Below are positions 32,841 through 45,204 of a DNA stretch of 64,000 bases, one piece after another; the first letter of the stretch is position 1, and each line of letters starts with the position of its first letter. The stretch is from Evernia prunastri (lineage: Eukaryota > Ascomycota > Lecanoromycetes > Lecanorales > Parmeliaceae): NCBI GenBank assembly GCA_003184365.1, contig NKYR01000028.1, positions 268 through 64,267 of the forward strand, given 5' to 3'. The notes beneath the pieces were generated by a model. It was not told the DNA's origin and did no database searches. It worked only from the letters and a program-made list of their open reading frames with translations. A program made the position numbers and the translations under genes.

Positions 32841-35800
32841 ATGCCTGGCAAGGAGAGAGGTGTTATCGTTCTCGATGAAGAAGATGATGGGAAGGTTCCC
32901 TACGCAACAGGCAAGGAGAGAGATGTTACCATTCTGGATAAAGAAGATGATGGGAAGATTCTCTACGCAATTGGCAAGGAGAGAGATGTTATCATTCTGA
33001 ATGAAGAAGATGATGGGGAGGTTCCCTACGCAACATGCGATGAGAGAGATGTTACCATTCTGGATGAAGAAGATGATGGGAAGGTTCCCTACGCAACAGG
33101 CAAGAACACTTCTCTATTCCTTAGCAGGGTACTGACTTCTCTTATTAGAATCACTGTATGACTGCGTAGCAGCCGTGAATAACCCCAAGACAAGGACAGA
33201 TCAGCTTCAACAACATTCACCTCCTTCAAATTTCCAACTCTACCCGGTTGCATCCGCGCAGTCAGCACGCCAGACCCCCAGCGTTAAGACTCTTGCGGCA
33301 AAGTCACAGGCTAGTCGCCAAGCACCCTATCTGCAAACATCCCTTTATTCGGATATCCAAGAGCCACCTCAGCAGTTACCTTCGAGTTCCAGGAAAGAAA
33401 CCCCAAAAATAGACTTAAAATATAACCTTGATCCCGCGTATTATGGAACGTCTTCCTGGAGCTTCCCAGTACCCGTGGCCACTCAACAGGTATCGAACCC
33501 TGCTTCGATCTCGCATGGGACTCACGTTTCCCAACGTGGAGAGTCAGCTGGCGCTACCATGGCTCACAGTATGACTTCAGAGCTCACGGACGAAGATGAC
33601 TTTATAGACGAAGAGGATCTGGCCTCTTGGATGGCGCAAGATGTCGAAGACGAGATGAGACGATCATCATTGACAAGCTTAGACTCCAAGGCGGTAGCCT
33701 CGCGAAGACCTTCAACAGTCATCCCACGCAATCTTCCAATCATGTCACCCTTCGTCAGCTTAGAAACCTTCACACACAACGGGGTACCATTAGCTGAGAA
33801 GGTGTACGTAGAGCTTCAGGACAAGGATTTCCTAAGGATTGTTCACATCATCCAAGATAGGTCGACGCCAGCGGTCACTTTGCGCGGCTGGAAATTCAGA
33901 AGGACCAGGGAGATGAATGGCGTCATTGAGAAAAAGATGAACGAAGTCTGCTGGATTCTTCACGTCGATGAGGACGACCCACGAGATGCTAAGATACAAG
34001 GTATGGAGACTGTATCAGTTTGCGACATTGTGAAACGGAGACGCATCAGGCTGACCAACCAATCCTTTCCGGCCTTGAGCTTCCGTGACGATGAGAAGAA
34101 GGAATATCCCGAGACGGTTGAGAACGACCGCGTTCTTGTGTGCAGGTACAAATACCTCTGCTCCTATGTTAACGCCAGAGATCGTGCCTCGTACAAATGG
34201 TGCGAGAAAGTATTGTATCGACTTCGCGAAGATGAATGTGATCAGCGTCCCGACAACAACATGAAGGATGAGGAGCTTCGTAATACCTGGAGAGGTCACA
34301 CGGTGCTAGGTGGAGCGCAAGAAGACTGGCTGCCTGGAGAGAAAGAGTTTTTACGTCAAGAAGAAGTCTCACATAGAGGCAAAGCGAGCCGTTCTTCATT
34401 AAGAGCGCCACCAGATATCAATTATTCAATTGGAGATCCCATGAAGCGAGGAAATGTCGGATCTCTTCTCACAGAAAAAGTCCTCCAGCAGAGTTCCAAC
34501 AGAACTACCCAACAGACAAGCCTTGAAATCAATGATCTCGTACAAACAGATGACATAATCTTAAGCAATGATGATGTCAAAGAGGTTCCGACCTCGCCAA
34601 CCCTGCGCTTACAAGAACAACGACAAGATTGGCGAAAGTCACACTTTAATTTCGCGGGCTTCAATGGCCTTCCCAGCGACTACGACGTGGATGAGGATTG
34701 TGGACTATTCGCATTGAGACGAGGTCTCAGGCAAAGCTCCATCGAGCCTCGACAATTCAAGAATAAGTCTCCCCGGATCGTCGAGATCGACGCTCAAGTC
34801 AAAACGTCTTCGAGCTCCGGAACGCTTGAAAAGCGATACGAAGGGAAAATAACCTCAAGATACTATCCCGCACCAGGCTCGGGTCAGAAGCGACGGGCGG
34901 AAATATCACTTGGTTCACCTGCCAGACCGACGAAGAGGGTCCATCGGGGTCTTCGAGCAGAAACAAGCAAGGGAGATTTCCGAGACGGATATGAAAATCA
35001 ACACAGTCGGGATCCAGCTTCTTTAGACAGCGATAGAACGTTAGGCAGATCTCAATCACCAGATTCTGTAAGGGAGGCGTACAAACCATCGAGATATAGG
35101 GTCTACAAGACGACTGTCTCTGGCCTTCTTACTCCGGTCTCGCAACGAAAGGGTTCAGTGCTGGGGCGGTGGGGGGACCTTGATGATATTGTCGATCTTA
35201 CAAAGCCACAAGCCCAGCCATATGGCAATTCCTCAGGTGGAAACCCATCTCTATTTCGGCATTCAGGTCCGTTCAATCCGTTATCCAGACGCTCAGTCTT
35301 CTCTTCGGACTCCTATAAGACGTCTTCTCCTAGGGGCAAGTATTCTCACCCCACCTCTGCACTTGCGGCCTTCGAACCGAGGTCTTATTTGACGTTAGCG
35401 GATATGTACCCTGCATCTCCAAGCTCTCTACCGATAAATCCCGGGTTATCTCAAGCCTACAGGATGCTCTCCCAGCAGAGCTCTAAAGCTGCTCCTGGCC
35501 CCTCATCGAGGCGTTCCGAAAAGCAGAGGTATACATTTGGTGACTGTTTCTGCGGTGCTGGAGGTATGTCTCGAGGAGCAGTGACTGCAGGACTGCGCAT
35601 TAAGTGGGGATTCGACTTTAATCTCGCAGCTTGTCAAACCTACGCGATGAACTTCTTTCGCACCCCGATCTATAATGTTTGGGCTAATCAGTTCTCAGAG
35701 GCAAAGGGAGACTATAAGGTCGATATTTGTCACCTTTCGCCGCCCTGTCAGTTCTTTTCCGATGCACATACGATCCAGGGCAAGGACGATGACATGAACA

Positions 35801-36489
35801 CGGCGTCTCTGTTCGCTATCTTCAACCTGCTTGATAAAGCTAAGCCCAGGATAGTCACCCTCGAACAGACCTCTGGGCTTATACGCCGTCACAGTATTTT
35901 CTTTAACGCTGTAATCCTCATGTTCACCACGAGAGGCTTTAGCCTCCGATGGAAAGTCATGAACTGCGCCGACTTCGGCCTGCCACAACGTCGAATGAGG
36001 CTTTTCATTATTGCTTCGTGGTAAGCATCTACCCTTATACTTCCTTTCGACGACTTGGTCCGATTGCTGACAATCCATTTCCGCAGTCCTGGCGAAGCTT
36101 TGCCCCCTTTCCCAACACCAACTCACTCGTCCGATCCAGAAAAGACAGGCCTGCAACCATGGACTACGATCAACGAAGCCATCGCTAACATCCCCCACGG
36201 GTGGCCGGATCACGATATCCACTTGGCAAAAGAGCGACATTGTGCACCTCAGCCTGGGGATAAAATCGCGACATGCATAACGACCAGTGGCGGTGGTATC
36301 ATCCATCCAAGCGGGAAGCGGGACTATACAAATCGCGAGTTCGCCTGCTTGCAAAAGTTTCCTTTAGGTCACAAATTTGGGACATCGGGCATCAAGAAGC
36401 AGATCGGGAATGCGGTACCGCCTGTGATGGGACAAATCCTAATGGAGTCGATCAAGAACGCATTGCTGAAGGCGGATGGTCTGTTATAA
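32841..36489 (+). CDS. rid: RID/Masc1-type cytosine-C5 DNA methyltransferase homologue
   Basis: In Neurospora RID is required for repeat-induced point mutation, and in Ascobolus Masc1 for methylation induced premeiotically. Exons: 32841-33128 (tentative), 33190-36020, 36087-36489, about 1173 aa. A BAH-like region is encoded by about 33750-34300 (SLETFTHNGVPLAEKVYVEL). Catalytic motifs: I FCGAGGMSRGA (about 35549), IV SPPCQFFS with the nucleophilic Cys (about 35737), VI EQT instead of the usual ENV, VIII LPQRRMRLFIIAS, and X IGNAVPPVMG at the end. EQT is the hallmark of the RID/Masc1 group. The last intron (36021-36086) is well supported by GTAAGC, CCGCAG and the phase. The exon 1 to exon 2 junction is weaker: other acceptors at 33148-33172 give the wrong phase, so the acceptor at 33188-33189 was chosen. 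Confidence 0.88.
32847..33098 (+). repeat. Four tandem 63-bp repeats encoding SIM-like motifs
   Basis: Four consecutive 21-residue units each read (G/C)xERxVxxLxxEDDGxxxYA: the cores are VIVLDEEDD, VTILDKEDD, VIILNEEDD and VTILDEEDD. A hydrophobic V-x-[VI]-L core followed by an acidic run matches the consensus of SUMO-interacting motifs. The reading frame is kept over all four, despite base differences. Confidence 0.85.
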
Positions 36490-37229
36490 CTTGCGGAGAA
36501 AAAGTTAACATGGAGGTTCAGTCCTTTGTGCCGCTGCGGATTGACACGCAGCATCGCAATTACCGGTAGATATCCACATCTCATGAACGAAACCATTATG
36601 AGACATTTTAGAAAGGTTGGGAGTGGGTTCTGGGTGGACTTACCGGGTGGGAAGGAAGGGGGGGTGAGGGCGTTCCAACTACTCTATCGCAGTGCATTCC
36701 CTTCTATAAGCTCAGACGATCTTAAAAGACGTTTCATACATGGACATGTACGTCTTATTGATGCAAGCTTTATTGAGATGTTTTTACTCTGCATACATAA
36801 ATGGCTTTAGGGACGACCGTCTTATCCATAGACCAGATCCTCCACCGGGACGTTTGCGTCCACTGATGGTACTTAGCCATTCTCTTCTCAGATGCGAGAG
36901 CGTCAAGGGAGAACGTGACGGTCCCAAAGTCGTTTGCCTTAGGCTGTGACGCTTTGTGGAACACACATCTTGTACGCCGTAAGGCTGTAGGACTGTCATG
37001 CATCATGAATAGATAGGAATCACCTGGGAGAAGAAGCGTCTGATTGGAACAACGCGAGCAAACGATTGGGCACTTGGCGTTGTAAGCGAGTAGTTATGCT
37101 GAATGGTATACGCAAGCAACGAACGGCAAACGAGCACAGAATACATCCAATATTCCACACCACCCGGCTTGGCTGTGTACACTACATTTCATCCGAGACC
37201 CTGCAGGTACACGGTTCCGCTGTTGATGC
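36490..37229. other. Convergent intergenic region
   Basis: 3' flanks of the methyltransferase and CHS5 genes. No gene recognised. Confidence 0.5.
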
Positions 37230-38511
37230 TCAGAGCTGGACCTCACTGAAACTTGAAGAGTCTGCGGGCGTCCTCGGCCCCTCCACCTTCTCATCCCTAG
37301 ATCCTGGTACACCTAGATCGTCCGCTTCCCCTTGCGGAGGCGAGGCCACAGCAATATCTTCGGGTCTCTCCGATGAATCCACGTCTTCCTCGCCGGACAG
37401 ACGCTCTTGCTTTGATGGTACGTCCTTTTCCGGCAGTGGTGGTGGAGGTCCTTTATCCGAGCCAGTTGACGAGTGTCTCGGTGATGGCGATGGGGGAGGC
37501 AAAGTCTTATTTGGAGGTTGCGAAGGCGTAGGCGGCGCTTGCTGCTGCTGCTGTTGCTGCATAGGAACCGTCCTCTGACTCTCCATCCTGTCCCGCTGCT
37601 GTGGTCTTGGTGATTGTTGCTGCTGCTGCTGCTGCTGCATACCTACACCTTGTCCCACCTGCCTCAAACGTGGATCTGCGTTCAAGTAGTAACCCCGTAC
37701 GCCCACTATCCTGCCTTCCCTTTCGCATCCTTCCACCCACTCGGGCCGCACGATGGGAATGTTCATCTCGCCGGCCTTCTCCCATTCGCGACCCCGGCCT
37801 TCCGTGCACACAAAGTGCGTGGTGTCGATCCTCACATTTTCTGCAATCTTGGCACCAATGCGCTCAATGGCGCCACCGAGACTCTCGCGTAGCGGTGCTT
37901 GAAGGACGCCAGGGGTAACGGTAATGCCACTCAGATCTGTCATCTTATGCGTTCTAACCACCAGCTTCTCGCTGTTGTATTGGCCGGCGGACGTTCGGAG
38001 AACGAGATGGAAAGTGTATTCGGTATCGACTGCCAACCCGGAAACCTTGGTGGCTTGTATGCCCTTGTCCTGGGGGATAACGCCTGCTTTTGCGCCATTG
38101 CGGTAAAGGCTCAAACTCCGTAAATCAGCAGTTGCGAGATCAATCTTGTCCCATTCGAGCACAACGGATGTTTGAGTAGCATTTCTGCAGCGGAGGACCG
38201 GTGCTTTTGGGGAGGAGAGGCCATAGGTGGTGAGGATGGAGGATTGGAGAGCAGCGAAGGCTTTCTGGGAGGCGGTTTCGGAGGATTGATTTCGGGAGAC
38301 GGTGATGTCGACTGTAGAGCCTGAGGTTATAGAGGGTGGGAGAAGTATGGAAGGGAATTCTATCTGGGAAAATTGAGGCAATAGTGTCAGTAATAGACCA
38401 GGGCGCAAGATTAGACATTGTATCCCATCAGAAACTTACAAGGCGCTTATCCTCTGTAAGAAGGACTGCGACGCCAGCATCGACTTTGCCGACGGTGAGA
38501 GAGATCAACAT
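37230..38511 (-). CDS. CHS5: Exomer scaffold protein Chs5
   Basis: Chs5 is the core of exomer, which exports chitin synthase and other cargo from the trans-Golgi network. Two exons (minus): 38511-38440 and 38363-37230, giving 401 aa. The N-terminus MLISLTVGKVDAGVAVLLTE and the following IEFPSILLPP form the dimerisation region. An FN3 domain follows (APVLRCRNATQTSVVLEWDK to NSEKLVVRTHK), then a BRCT domain (TVTPGVLQAP to EWVEGCEREGRIVGVRGYYL). The C-terminus is low-complexity, with two poly-Gln tracts (CAG/CAA runs near 37540-37560 and 37617-37640), a Pro-rich run and an acidic end. Confidence 0.92.
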
Positions 38512-40911
38512 GTTGATTGAGTACGAAGGTGGATAGCTATTTGCTGCCTGCGTTGGTGTATCGAATCGAGAGACTAAGCCTGCGCGTGTCCTGAATGGGA
38601 CTAGCGCGGGTGAAAATGTCAAAATCGCGAGCTCCGGTTGTTTGGGGCCTTGAGGCTGGTCAGGGTGTGCTTGAGGATTTTATTAAGCTACTACTAATGT
38701 TCAATGTTGATTCAAAGTAAGCTCACTTATATGCAATGGAAATTTCTTACTATGGCGAGCATAGAAGTCTTTATGACTGCCTAAGTATGAGACATGTTTA
38801 ACCGTCATCCTGAATCGGACAGATATATCCTGGAGCATGACACAGCCTAAGACGCTGCCTGTCCGTATCAGGCCAGACCGCCAATATTCACGCAACAAAA
38901 GCTGGCTTCTCCTGGCTGTAGCTCTTCAATCCCCTTTCAAGTTTGTCATGCTATGCCTGCTATGAGCCCTGCCTTCCTGGTGCTTTATATATTTGAGCAG
39001 CAAGCGAGGACGAAGAGATGAGTCAAAATGGTCCGCAATATCCGTGCGGTGCTATGATCGCGGACGCGGCACCGCTTCATTATAAAAGGGAGCTGGATGG
39101 ATTCAAATATGGCTTTTCTCTACGAAAGAATAGCAACTCTAACGATTCCGTTCTATCGAGAGATGCCAAGCCGCAGCTTTGGTGCCGTCACGCCTAATCA
39201 GCAGCCCCATACTCGTACAGCGTGGCTGCGTGACATCTCCTCCTATGCAGGGGTAAATGATCGAAAAATCATATGCCTTAGTACACTGTACATACCTGGA
39301 ACGAGATGGAGAGCGTGGAAATTATGTGATCTTGCTCAATTACGATGGGGGCCCGGGTTTGATTTTCACATGCTCTCAAACTCAATGCAGCAGATGGACA
39401 CGCCAGCGCCATGCAGGAGTTGTAATGATAATCTTACACGTCGATGATGGTTTCTGTTCGAAGTCGCGGATAAAGTGAGAAAGGAGAAACGATGTGTCAG
39501 AATGTTGCAAAAGATACTTCATACTTTAAGAGGAAGCCGCACGAGCCGTGGGAAAATCTCTCCGGCCCCCCCACTACGGGGCAAAGATCCCCAGATGATA
39601 GATCTCGTAAAGAACTAAAGATTGGTTACCAACCTACCAACCTAAAGCTCTAGACTATGCAAACAGGGATGCACCTAGGTTACTTTACAGACACTACTTT
39701 CAATAATAATATGCTCAAAGCTAGAGGATTCATGCAGTACCAAAGTACCTTACCGTATTATTGCTGCAGACTGCGGAGAGCCTCAGTGCATAATAAAAGT
39801 AAGTAAGTCGGAAGGTGGCAGGCAAAGCCGAGATCATTTTAGAGTATGCCCCTGGGGCACTTGGATACCAAAGGACCGTCATTGGTTAGCTACGACTCTA
39901 CGAGTAGCATTAGCATACAGAGACAATAGTAAATCAATTATCCAAATGGCTCATGCCTCTATGACTTTAGTCTGTTGAAGGAGAATGACTGTGCAATGCT
40001 TTGCAGAATTGTAAGGTGCGCATACTGGCCCATGCTCATGCTCAGGGACCAGGAGGGCCAGGAGCCTAACAAGGGTCCGCTGTGGGGGGCTTTTCATAGT
40101 AGACTCGGGCTGTTTCCTACCTTAGCTACCTTATAATCTACTCTACAAATCACACTTACACTTATAGGGGATTTCCATTTCCAACGGGCATTTAGCGGGA
40201 CGCCATGGAGATAGCGCATGAAATTCCGTCGATCAGAATGCTTAAGCCTCGTGGCATCCTGGACATCCTTGATATCCTTGACATCCTTGACCTGACGTCG
40301 GCAAGTGTTGCTTTCATATGTGTCCGAGGGTCTGAGCTTCATCCGTAACCTATTCATAATGATTTAATCCACATAATTCTACTAGTTGGTCGGCCCCAAG
40401 GGAAAAGAGAATTGCCAGTTGCCATGCAAATAAACCAAGTACCTCGTCAAGCGCTTTCCCTACTTCCCTCCCGGCAGGATGGCGGGAGGATGGCAAGACT
40501 GTTCAGTTGTTCAGTGTTGCCAGATGTACCGATAGGTAAGGCTATCTAAGGTACTTGACAAACCATCATACAATAGACGCGCAGTCCGTCTCTTGAACCA
40601 TCAAAAGCCTCACGAGTTTCACAAAACGCTGCCGCTACCTTCCCCGATTCACTTCGAGCTTGCATGTGTTGGTAGCTTCGTATCTCTTGCAGCGACACTT
40701 TGATTAACACTTTCACTTTCACTTGACCCTTCCACTCAACACCTCCACTTCGTTTTCGCCTTTCCCCCTTCCCTTTTCTTTAACACGAGTCACCGACTGA
40801 AGACGATATGCTTCCACTCCTTTGATCCCAACTCACACACGCTGAACCACTTTCATTCACATGTGAGCACATCTGCCCTCATCGCGGCGACTTCAGCTCT
40901 CAGTTTTCATC
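38512..40911. other. Gene-poor 2.4-kb region
   Basis: No convincing gene. It contains short open frames of non-coding appearance and should hold the promoters of CHS5 and the RGS gene. Confidence 0.45.
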
Positions 40912-43032
40912 ATGGTACGCTATCTCAATCCGGGAGGCCACAACTTGGCCGATACCGAAAACTTCGATGGCTATGGCATCTCCCTCATAGTCTTCATCGT
41001 GCTCTACTCCGTCTTCTTCTACGCAGCTTGTGCCTTCCTCTGGCTTCAACGCAATAATCCAGCCATCAGGATGCGCAAGATCCCTTTGGCCCTCATCTCG
41101 ATACTAGGTACATTAATTTCCCTATGCATCATGGTATTTGTGTCTTGCTAGGCTAATATTCCTTCATAGTACTTCATATTTACTTAATCGTGATCTTCGT
41201 GGTATACCCTCTGAACGGGCGCTTTCCTTGCCAGGTCGAGTTCTGGATAATGTCAACATATCTTCCCATTGGTATCGGCTTGTTTCAAGCTCAGAATCAG
41301 CAACTCCTCATCGTCAGCCGAGAGCAAAACCTCCTCAAAGGCATTGATGAACTCTATAGGCCATTGTACCCCAACTATGGCGGTGGACTGGGAGGACCCA
41401 AGTATTGGATCTGGCGATTCAAGCTCTGGTGGAGGAGTGTCAATACACAGAACAAGTATGAAGGTCTTGTCTTTGTTGGTATGGTGGTCCAGGTAAGACA
41501 TCTCACCCTTGTCCAGGATTAACAACCCTATGCAAAACTCCAGACTGTGGTCGAAGCCAAAGCTGATGTCAGAGTTCTAGTTCGTTGCTTCGTTGATTAT
41601 CTATACCATATCTCGTCGATTCCACGACTATGGCCTAGTTGACCATCCCACGAACCCCAGTTCCTGTAGGCGCGGCTGGGAATGGTAGGCAAAAATATGT
41701 TCATCCTCGACGACTGTAGCTCAAAGCATTTAGGGCGCCTTCCATTATCTGGCAATTCCTATGGAACTTCTTCTTCGGTCCCTATCTGCTATGGAAGATC
41801 AAACCAATCCACGATATTTACCATTGGCGCCTGCAGACTTGGTTGTCCGTTGTTGCTGGGTAAGTGACCCTTTATTGACTCAAGGAATCCTTTTTGATTG
41901 TCTTCGACAGACTCCTTGGAACGCCGCTCTGGCTTGCTGCAGTGTATACCGATAGCTTTGCATCAGTCAACAAGTATTGGGCTCCGCCTATGTGGTGAGT
42001 AGTTGAGTGTGACTGATAAGTGTCGTTGTGCTGAGAACATGCTGCTAGGTTTATACCTGGGCTCATGATGATGGAGCTAGTCACGCTGGTCTTTCCTATT
42101 GTACAAATCTTCAGACACAAGCAGGCTGCTCGCGCGACCCAAGCGATCCTAGCAGAATTCGACGCCAAGAAACTTCATTCGGAACCATCCACCACCGGAT
42201 CAATGGCAACCTCCACAGCCTTCAAGCGCGGCATGTTCTCTATGGAATCCCTCGATGAATGTCTCACCAGCAACTGGGATGGCCTTCAAGTATACGCCTC
42301 CTGTATGGAACTCAACGGAGAAAACATCATTTTCCTCACCAAAGTCCTTGGCTTCCAGAGAAAATGGGGCATGGATTTTCCAAAAATTCGCGATTCTTCT
42401 CGCGCGCGTATGGGCATGTTCCGAGCGGCTCTCAGTATCTACGTTACCCTCGTGCATTCGGACACCGCATCCTATCCAATCAATATCGAAAGCCAGTATG
42501 TATTTCCGGAGTCCATGTCCCCTCTTTCTAAACAGATGTTGCGCCTTGAGACATGTCTCCGGAGGTTCCACTCTAGAGTCGTGACCCAATGCTCGCTTTC
42601 TACTCAAACGAGCAAGACTGATTTGAATTTAGCATCTATGCCAAGCTGCAATCTATCTTTGGCGCGGCTACAAGGCTCGTCGCCACCAGACGCAACAGCG
42701 AATCGCCGTCAACGCCAATCTCCTCCGTCACGCCATGGGATGAGCCGCAGCCGGAGCCTCTAATCGAGTCTCCAATGCTTGAGTCTCCTGGAGAAACGTA
42801 TCCAATGCGTAGTATCACACCACCGGCTCGACGATCGATAGACAACGACAGCAGGGAGCACATCATCTCGCTCGATGACGATCCGCAGGATTCCCTTGCA
42901 GGCTTCCAAATTCCAGCAGAATTCGGTGAGCACGTTTTTGACGCAGCCTTCAAATCGGTCAGGTACATGGTGTGGTCCGAGACATGGCAGCGCTACATGA
43001 ACTGGAAGCGCTCGAGTGCGACGGTCGTTTGA
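40912..43032 (+). CDS. Seven-transmembrane RGS-domain protein (class VI GPCR-like)
   Basis: RGS domains speed up GTP hydrolysis by G-alpha proteins; 7TM-RGS fusions are known as AtRGS1 in plants and as class VI receptors in fungi. Seven exons: 40912-41107, 41170-41492, 41581-41684, 41734-41859, 41911-41994, 42049-42564, 42633-43032, giving 582 aa with phases matching throughout. Seven hydrophobic segments can be followed: ISLIVFIVLYSVFFYAACAF, LALISILVLHIYLIVIFVVY, FWIMSTYLPIGIGLFQA, VFVGMVVQFVASLIIYTI, IIWQFLWNFFFGPYLLWKI, LSVVAGLLGTPLWLAAVY and FIPGLMMMELVTLVFPIVQI. The RGS box follows (SMESLDECLTSNWDGLQVY to IYAKLQSIFGA), then a Ser/Pro-rich tail. Intron 6 uses a weak GTTCCA donor. The G-protein partner cannot be told from sequence. 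Confidence 0.87.
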
Positions 43033-43806
43033 CACCTATCTTCACGGCACGGTCCATGGATGATCTTCGGTTCCGATCTTCTTCGGTTTTTACCGATCGT
43101 AATATCGATCGTAATAGTGTTCGGGGAGAAAAGCTCACTCTACGCTTTTCTAGCCGTGCATGTGTAGGACTTTAATTCGGAACACGGTACGGACAGCGAG
43201 CGTTTCGCATATGATATACGGTTCGAGCAGTAATCTCTTGGCTGTGATGGAGGTATCGGCGAGCTTCTCTTACAGCATAGGCGGACGAAATGAAGGTGGT
43301 AACAGTGATTGTTGGCTATGAAATTCTTATAACCATGAAACAGGATAGCAACGCTTGTACATTATCTTGCGAGAAGTACAACCAAGAGAAAGATTCAGCT
43401 TGCTATTCTCTCGCGAATGAATCTGCAGCTCTCCATCGCTAGCCAAGTGCCCGTAGATTATTATTGCGCCTTGCTTCCCGCATCTCGCCTTTCCATGCAT
43501 TTACATCAAGAAGCTCCATGTCCACAAGCGGTGAGATCATCCTTGAGCATTCGAGCAACAAGTCGTCGAGATTAAGATCCGTACAGTCCTTCCACGGCCC
43601 TTTTGCGAGCCTTCTGCGGTCCTTTTTGAAAGTGGGATGCGGCGTGGGCGGCAAGGGTGCGTTCCGCTACTGCTTGTGCGACCCGGTTGACCTCTGCACT
43701 GCTGAGTCGATCTATTACTCTACCTACTTAGTATTTACATCTTACGCCCCCTCACCGGCTCTTCTTCCATCCTTCGAAGCTCTTCCGGCCCTTACCGATC
43801 CGTGCC
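43033..43806. other. Convergent intergenic region
   Basis: Between the RGS gene and YIF1. A 71-residue minus-strand open frame (43439-43654) has no ATG and was not accepted as a gene. Confidence 0.4.
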
Positions 43807-44986
43807 TTACGCTTTTATGCCAACAACCTTGGCAGTGGCGGAATCTTGCCTGCTAAGCACCCACATGAAGATAAATTGCACCACGTAGCTGTAAAAGAAG
43901 AGGAACTGTGTTCGGCGGTTTCGCTGCGCGCGGTCGACCGTTTGCATGCCGCCTGCCGGAGAGGACGAGGAGTCGGGGAGCAGGACGTATTTGAGGGAAC
44001 GGAGCTGGCAGAATTTAGAGCGTTGTTTTCGAACAGAATAGAGGAGGCGACAAAAGACGGAGGATCAGAGGGGAAAACTCACAAGAAAGAAAGCATTGGC
44101 CAAAAAAGTATATGTAAAGACAGTCCACCCTAACCACCCCCCTGTCCCCTTCCCACCGTTCAATATCTCAGCCACGACCAGCGTGACAATAACGCCAACA
44201 AATTTGTATCCTGAATACGCGACGAGGTCGAGTAATTGACTGTCATTGCTTATGCTTAGTATGTATGTCCCGAATTTGAGTCCCAGTATCTCCACGGCGA
44301 CAATCGCGAAGGCGGCTGTGGCGGTCAGACCCATAACCTCTGGATGGAATGCTCCTCGGAGACCTGCCAAGAGCGTGGAGAGAAGTATGTACGTCACGAA
44401 TGCCATGACAGGGATGTACATGTCCGGCGAGTTCAGATCGTCTCGAGGGGGAAGAAAATAGTATGAGTACGCCGTGTTGGGCGCGCCGGGGTCTTGAACC
44501 GTAGAGGAAGGCCTTTGTTCTCGGGACCACGGCTTATGCCGCCAAGGGAAAAGGACGAGGAGAATCTTGCGCAGGACGTAGGAGGTAGAGACGTTGAAAT
44601 AGTGCTTCAGAGCTGGGATGGAGACGTAGCGGTTTATCTACAGTCTCAAGTCAGCAACCCCTTCATGGGTCCGTAAACGCAGAAAAACATACACTCTGTT
44701 CCATATACTCCTGGCCAGCCATCACGGCTTTCTGCCCAACTTGGAAGCCCATTTGGGCGGTCTGATCGTTCATGAAGCCGCCAAACGCAGGCGCGAATTG
44801 ACCTCCTCCGCCAGACTGTTGGGCAGGCCCACCCATTTGACCGTAGGGGCTCCCATAGTTCGAACCTCCCTGAGATTGGGGAGGGGGCGGAGAGCGCATC
44901 ATTGGGACCGTAGAAACATGTTGTGGTACGGGATGGTGAAGCGGAGGAGAATGGGCTGGAGGCGGAGCATAGGCACCTCGTTGCAT
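43807..44986 (-). CDS. YIF1: Yif1, ER-Golgi Yip1-interacting membrane protein
   Basis: Yif1 works with Yip1 and Ypt1-type Rabs in ER-to-Golgi vesicle traffic. Three exons (minus): 44986-44693, 44637-44083, 44004-43807, giving 348 aa. The N-terminus is Pro/Gln/Gly-rich and cytosolic, ending GQKAVMAGQEYMEQ. The core motif INRYVSIPALKHYFNVSTSYVLRK is split exactly at the first intron. Several membrane segments follow (YIPVMAFVTYILLSTLLAGL, and LVAYSGYKFVGVIVTLVVAE). The last exon carries RSLKYVLLPDSSSSPAGGMQ and YSYVVQFIFMWVLSR. It is divergent from the SRP receptor gene, the two start codons being about 220 bp apart. Confidence 0.93.
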
Positions 44987-45204
44987 TTCTGATGGGACAG
45001 CAATGTGTCACTGGAAACGCAGGCTATTGAGAAGGCAGTATCACGCTTGCCAAGTGATCAAGCTGAGTGGTATGGAAATGGTTCTGTAACTTCAACCCTT
45101 GGTCAAGCACACCGTAGCTTTTGCGGCCTAGAGAAGCCGAGGTTCTGCCGCTTCAGTCTTCTACGAATCTCCGCAACGGTGTTTCTACTGTACTTCTGCT
45201 CACG

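Noticed and set aside
36784..37006. Minus-strand open frames near 36.8-37.0 kb
   Set aside because: Short, overlapping in several frames, and without splice-supported continuation.
43439..43654. 71-residue minus-strand open frame ending NNNLRALG
   Set aside because: No ATG start, a stop just upstream, and competing open frames on both strands; no exon chain could be built.
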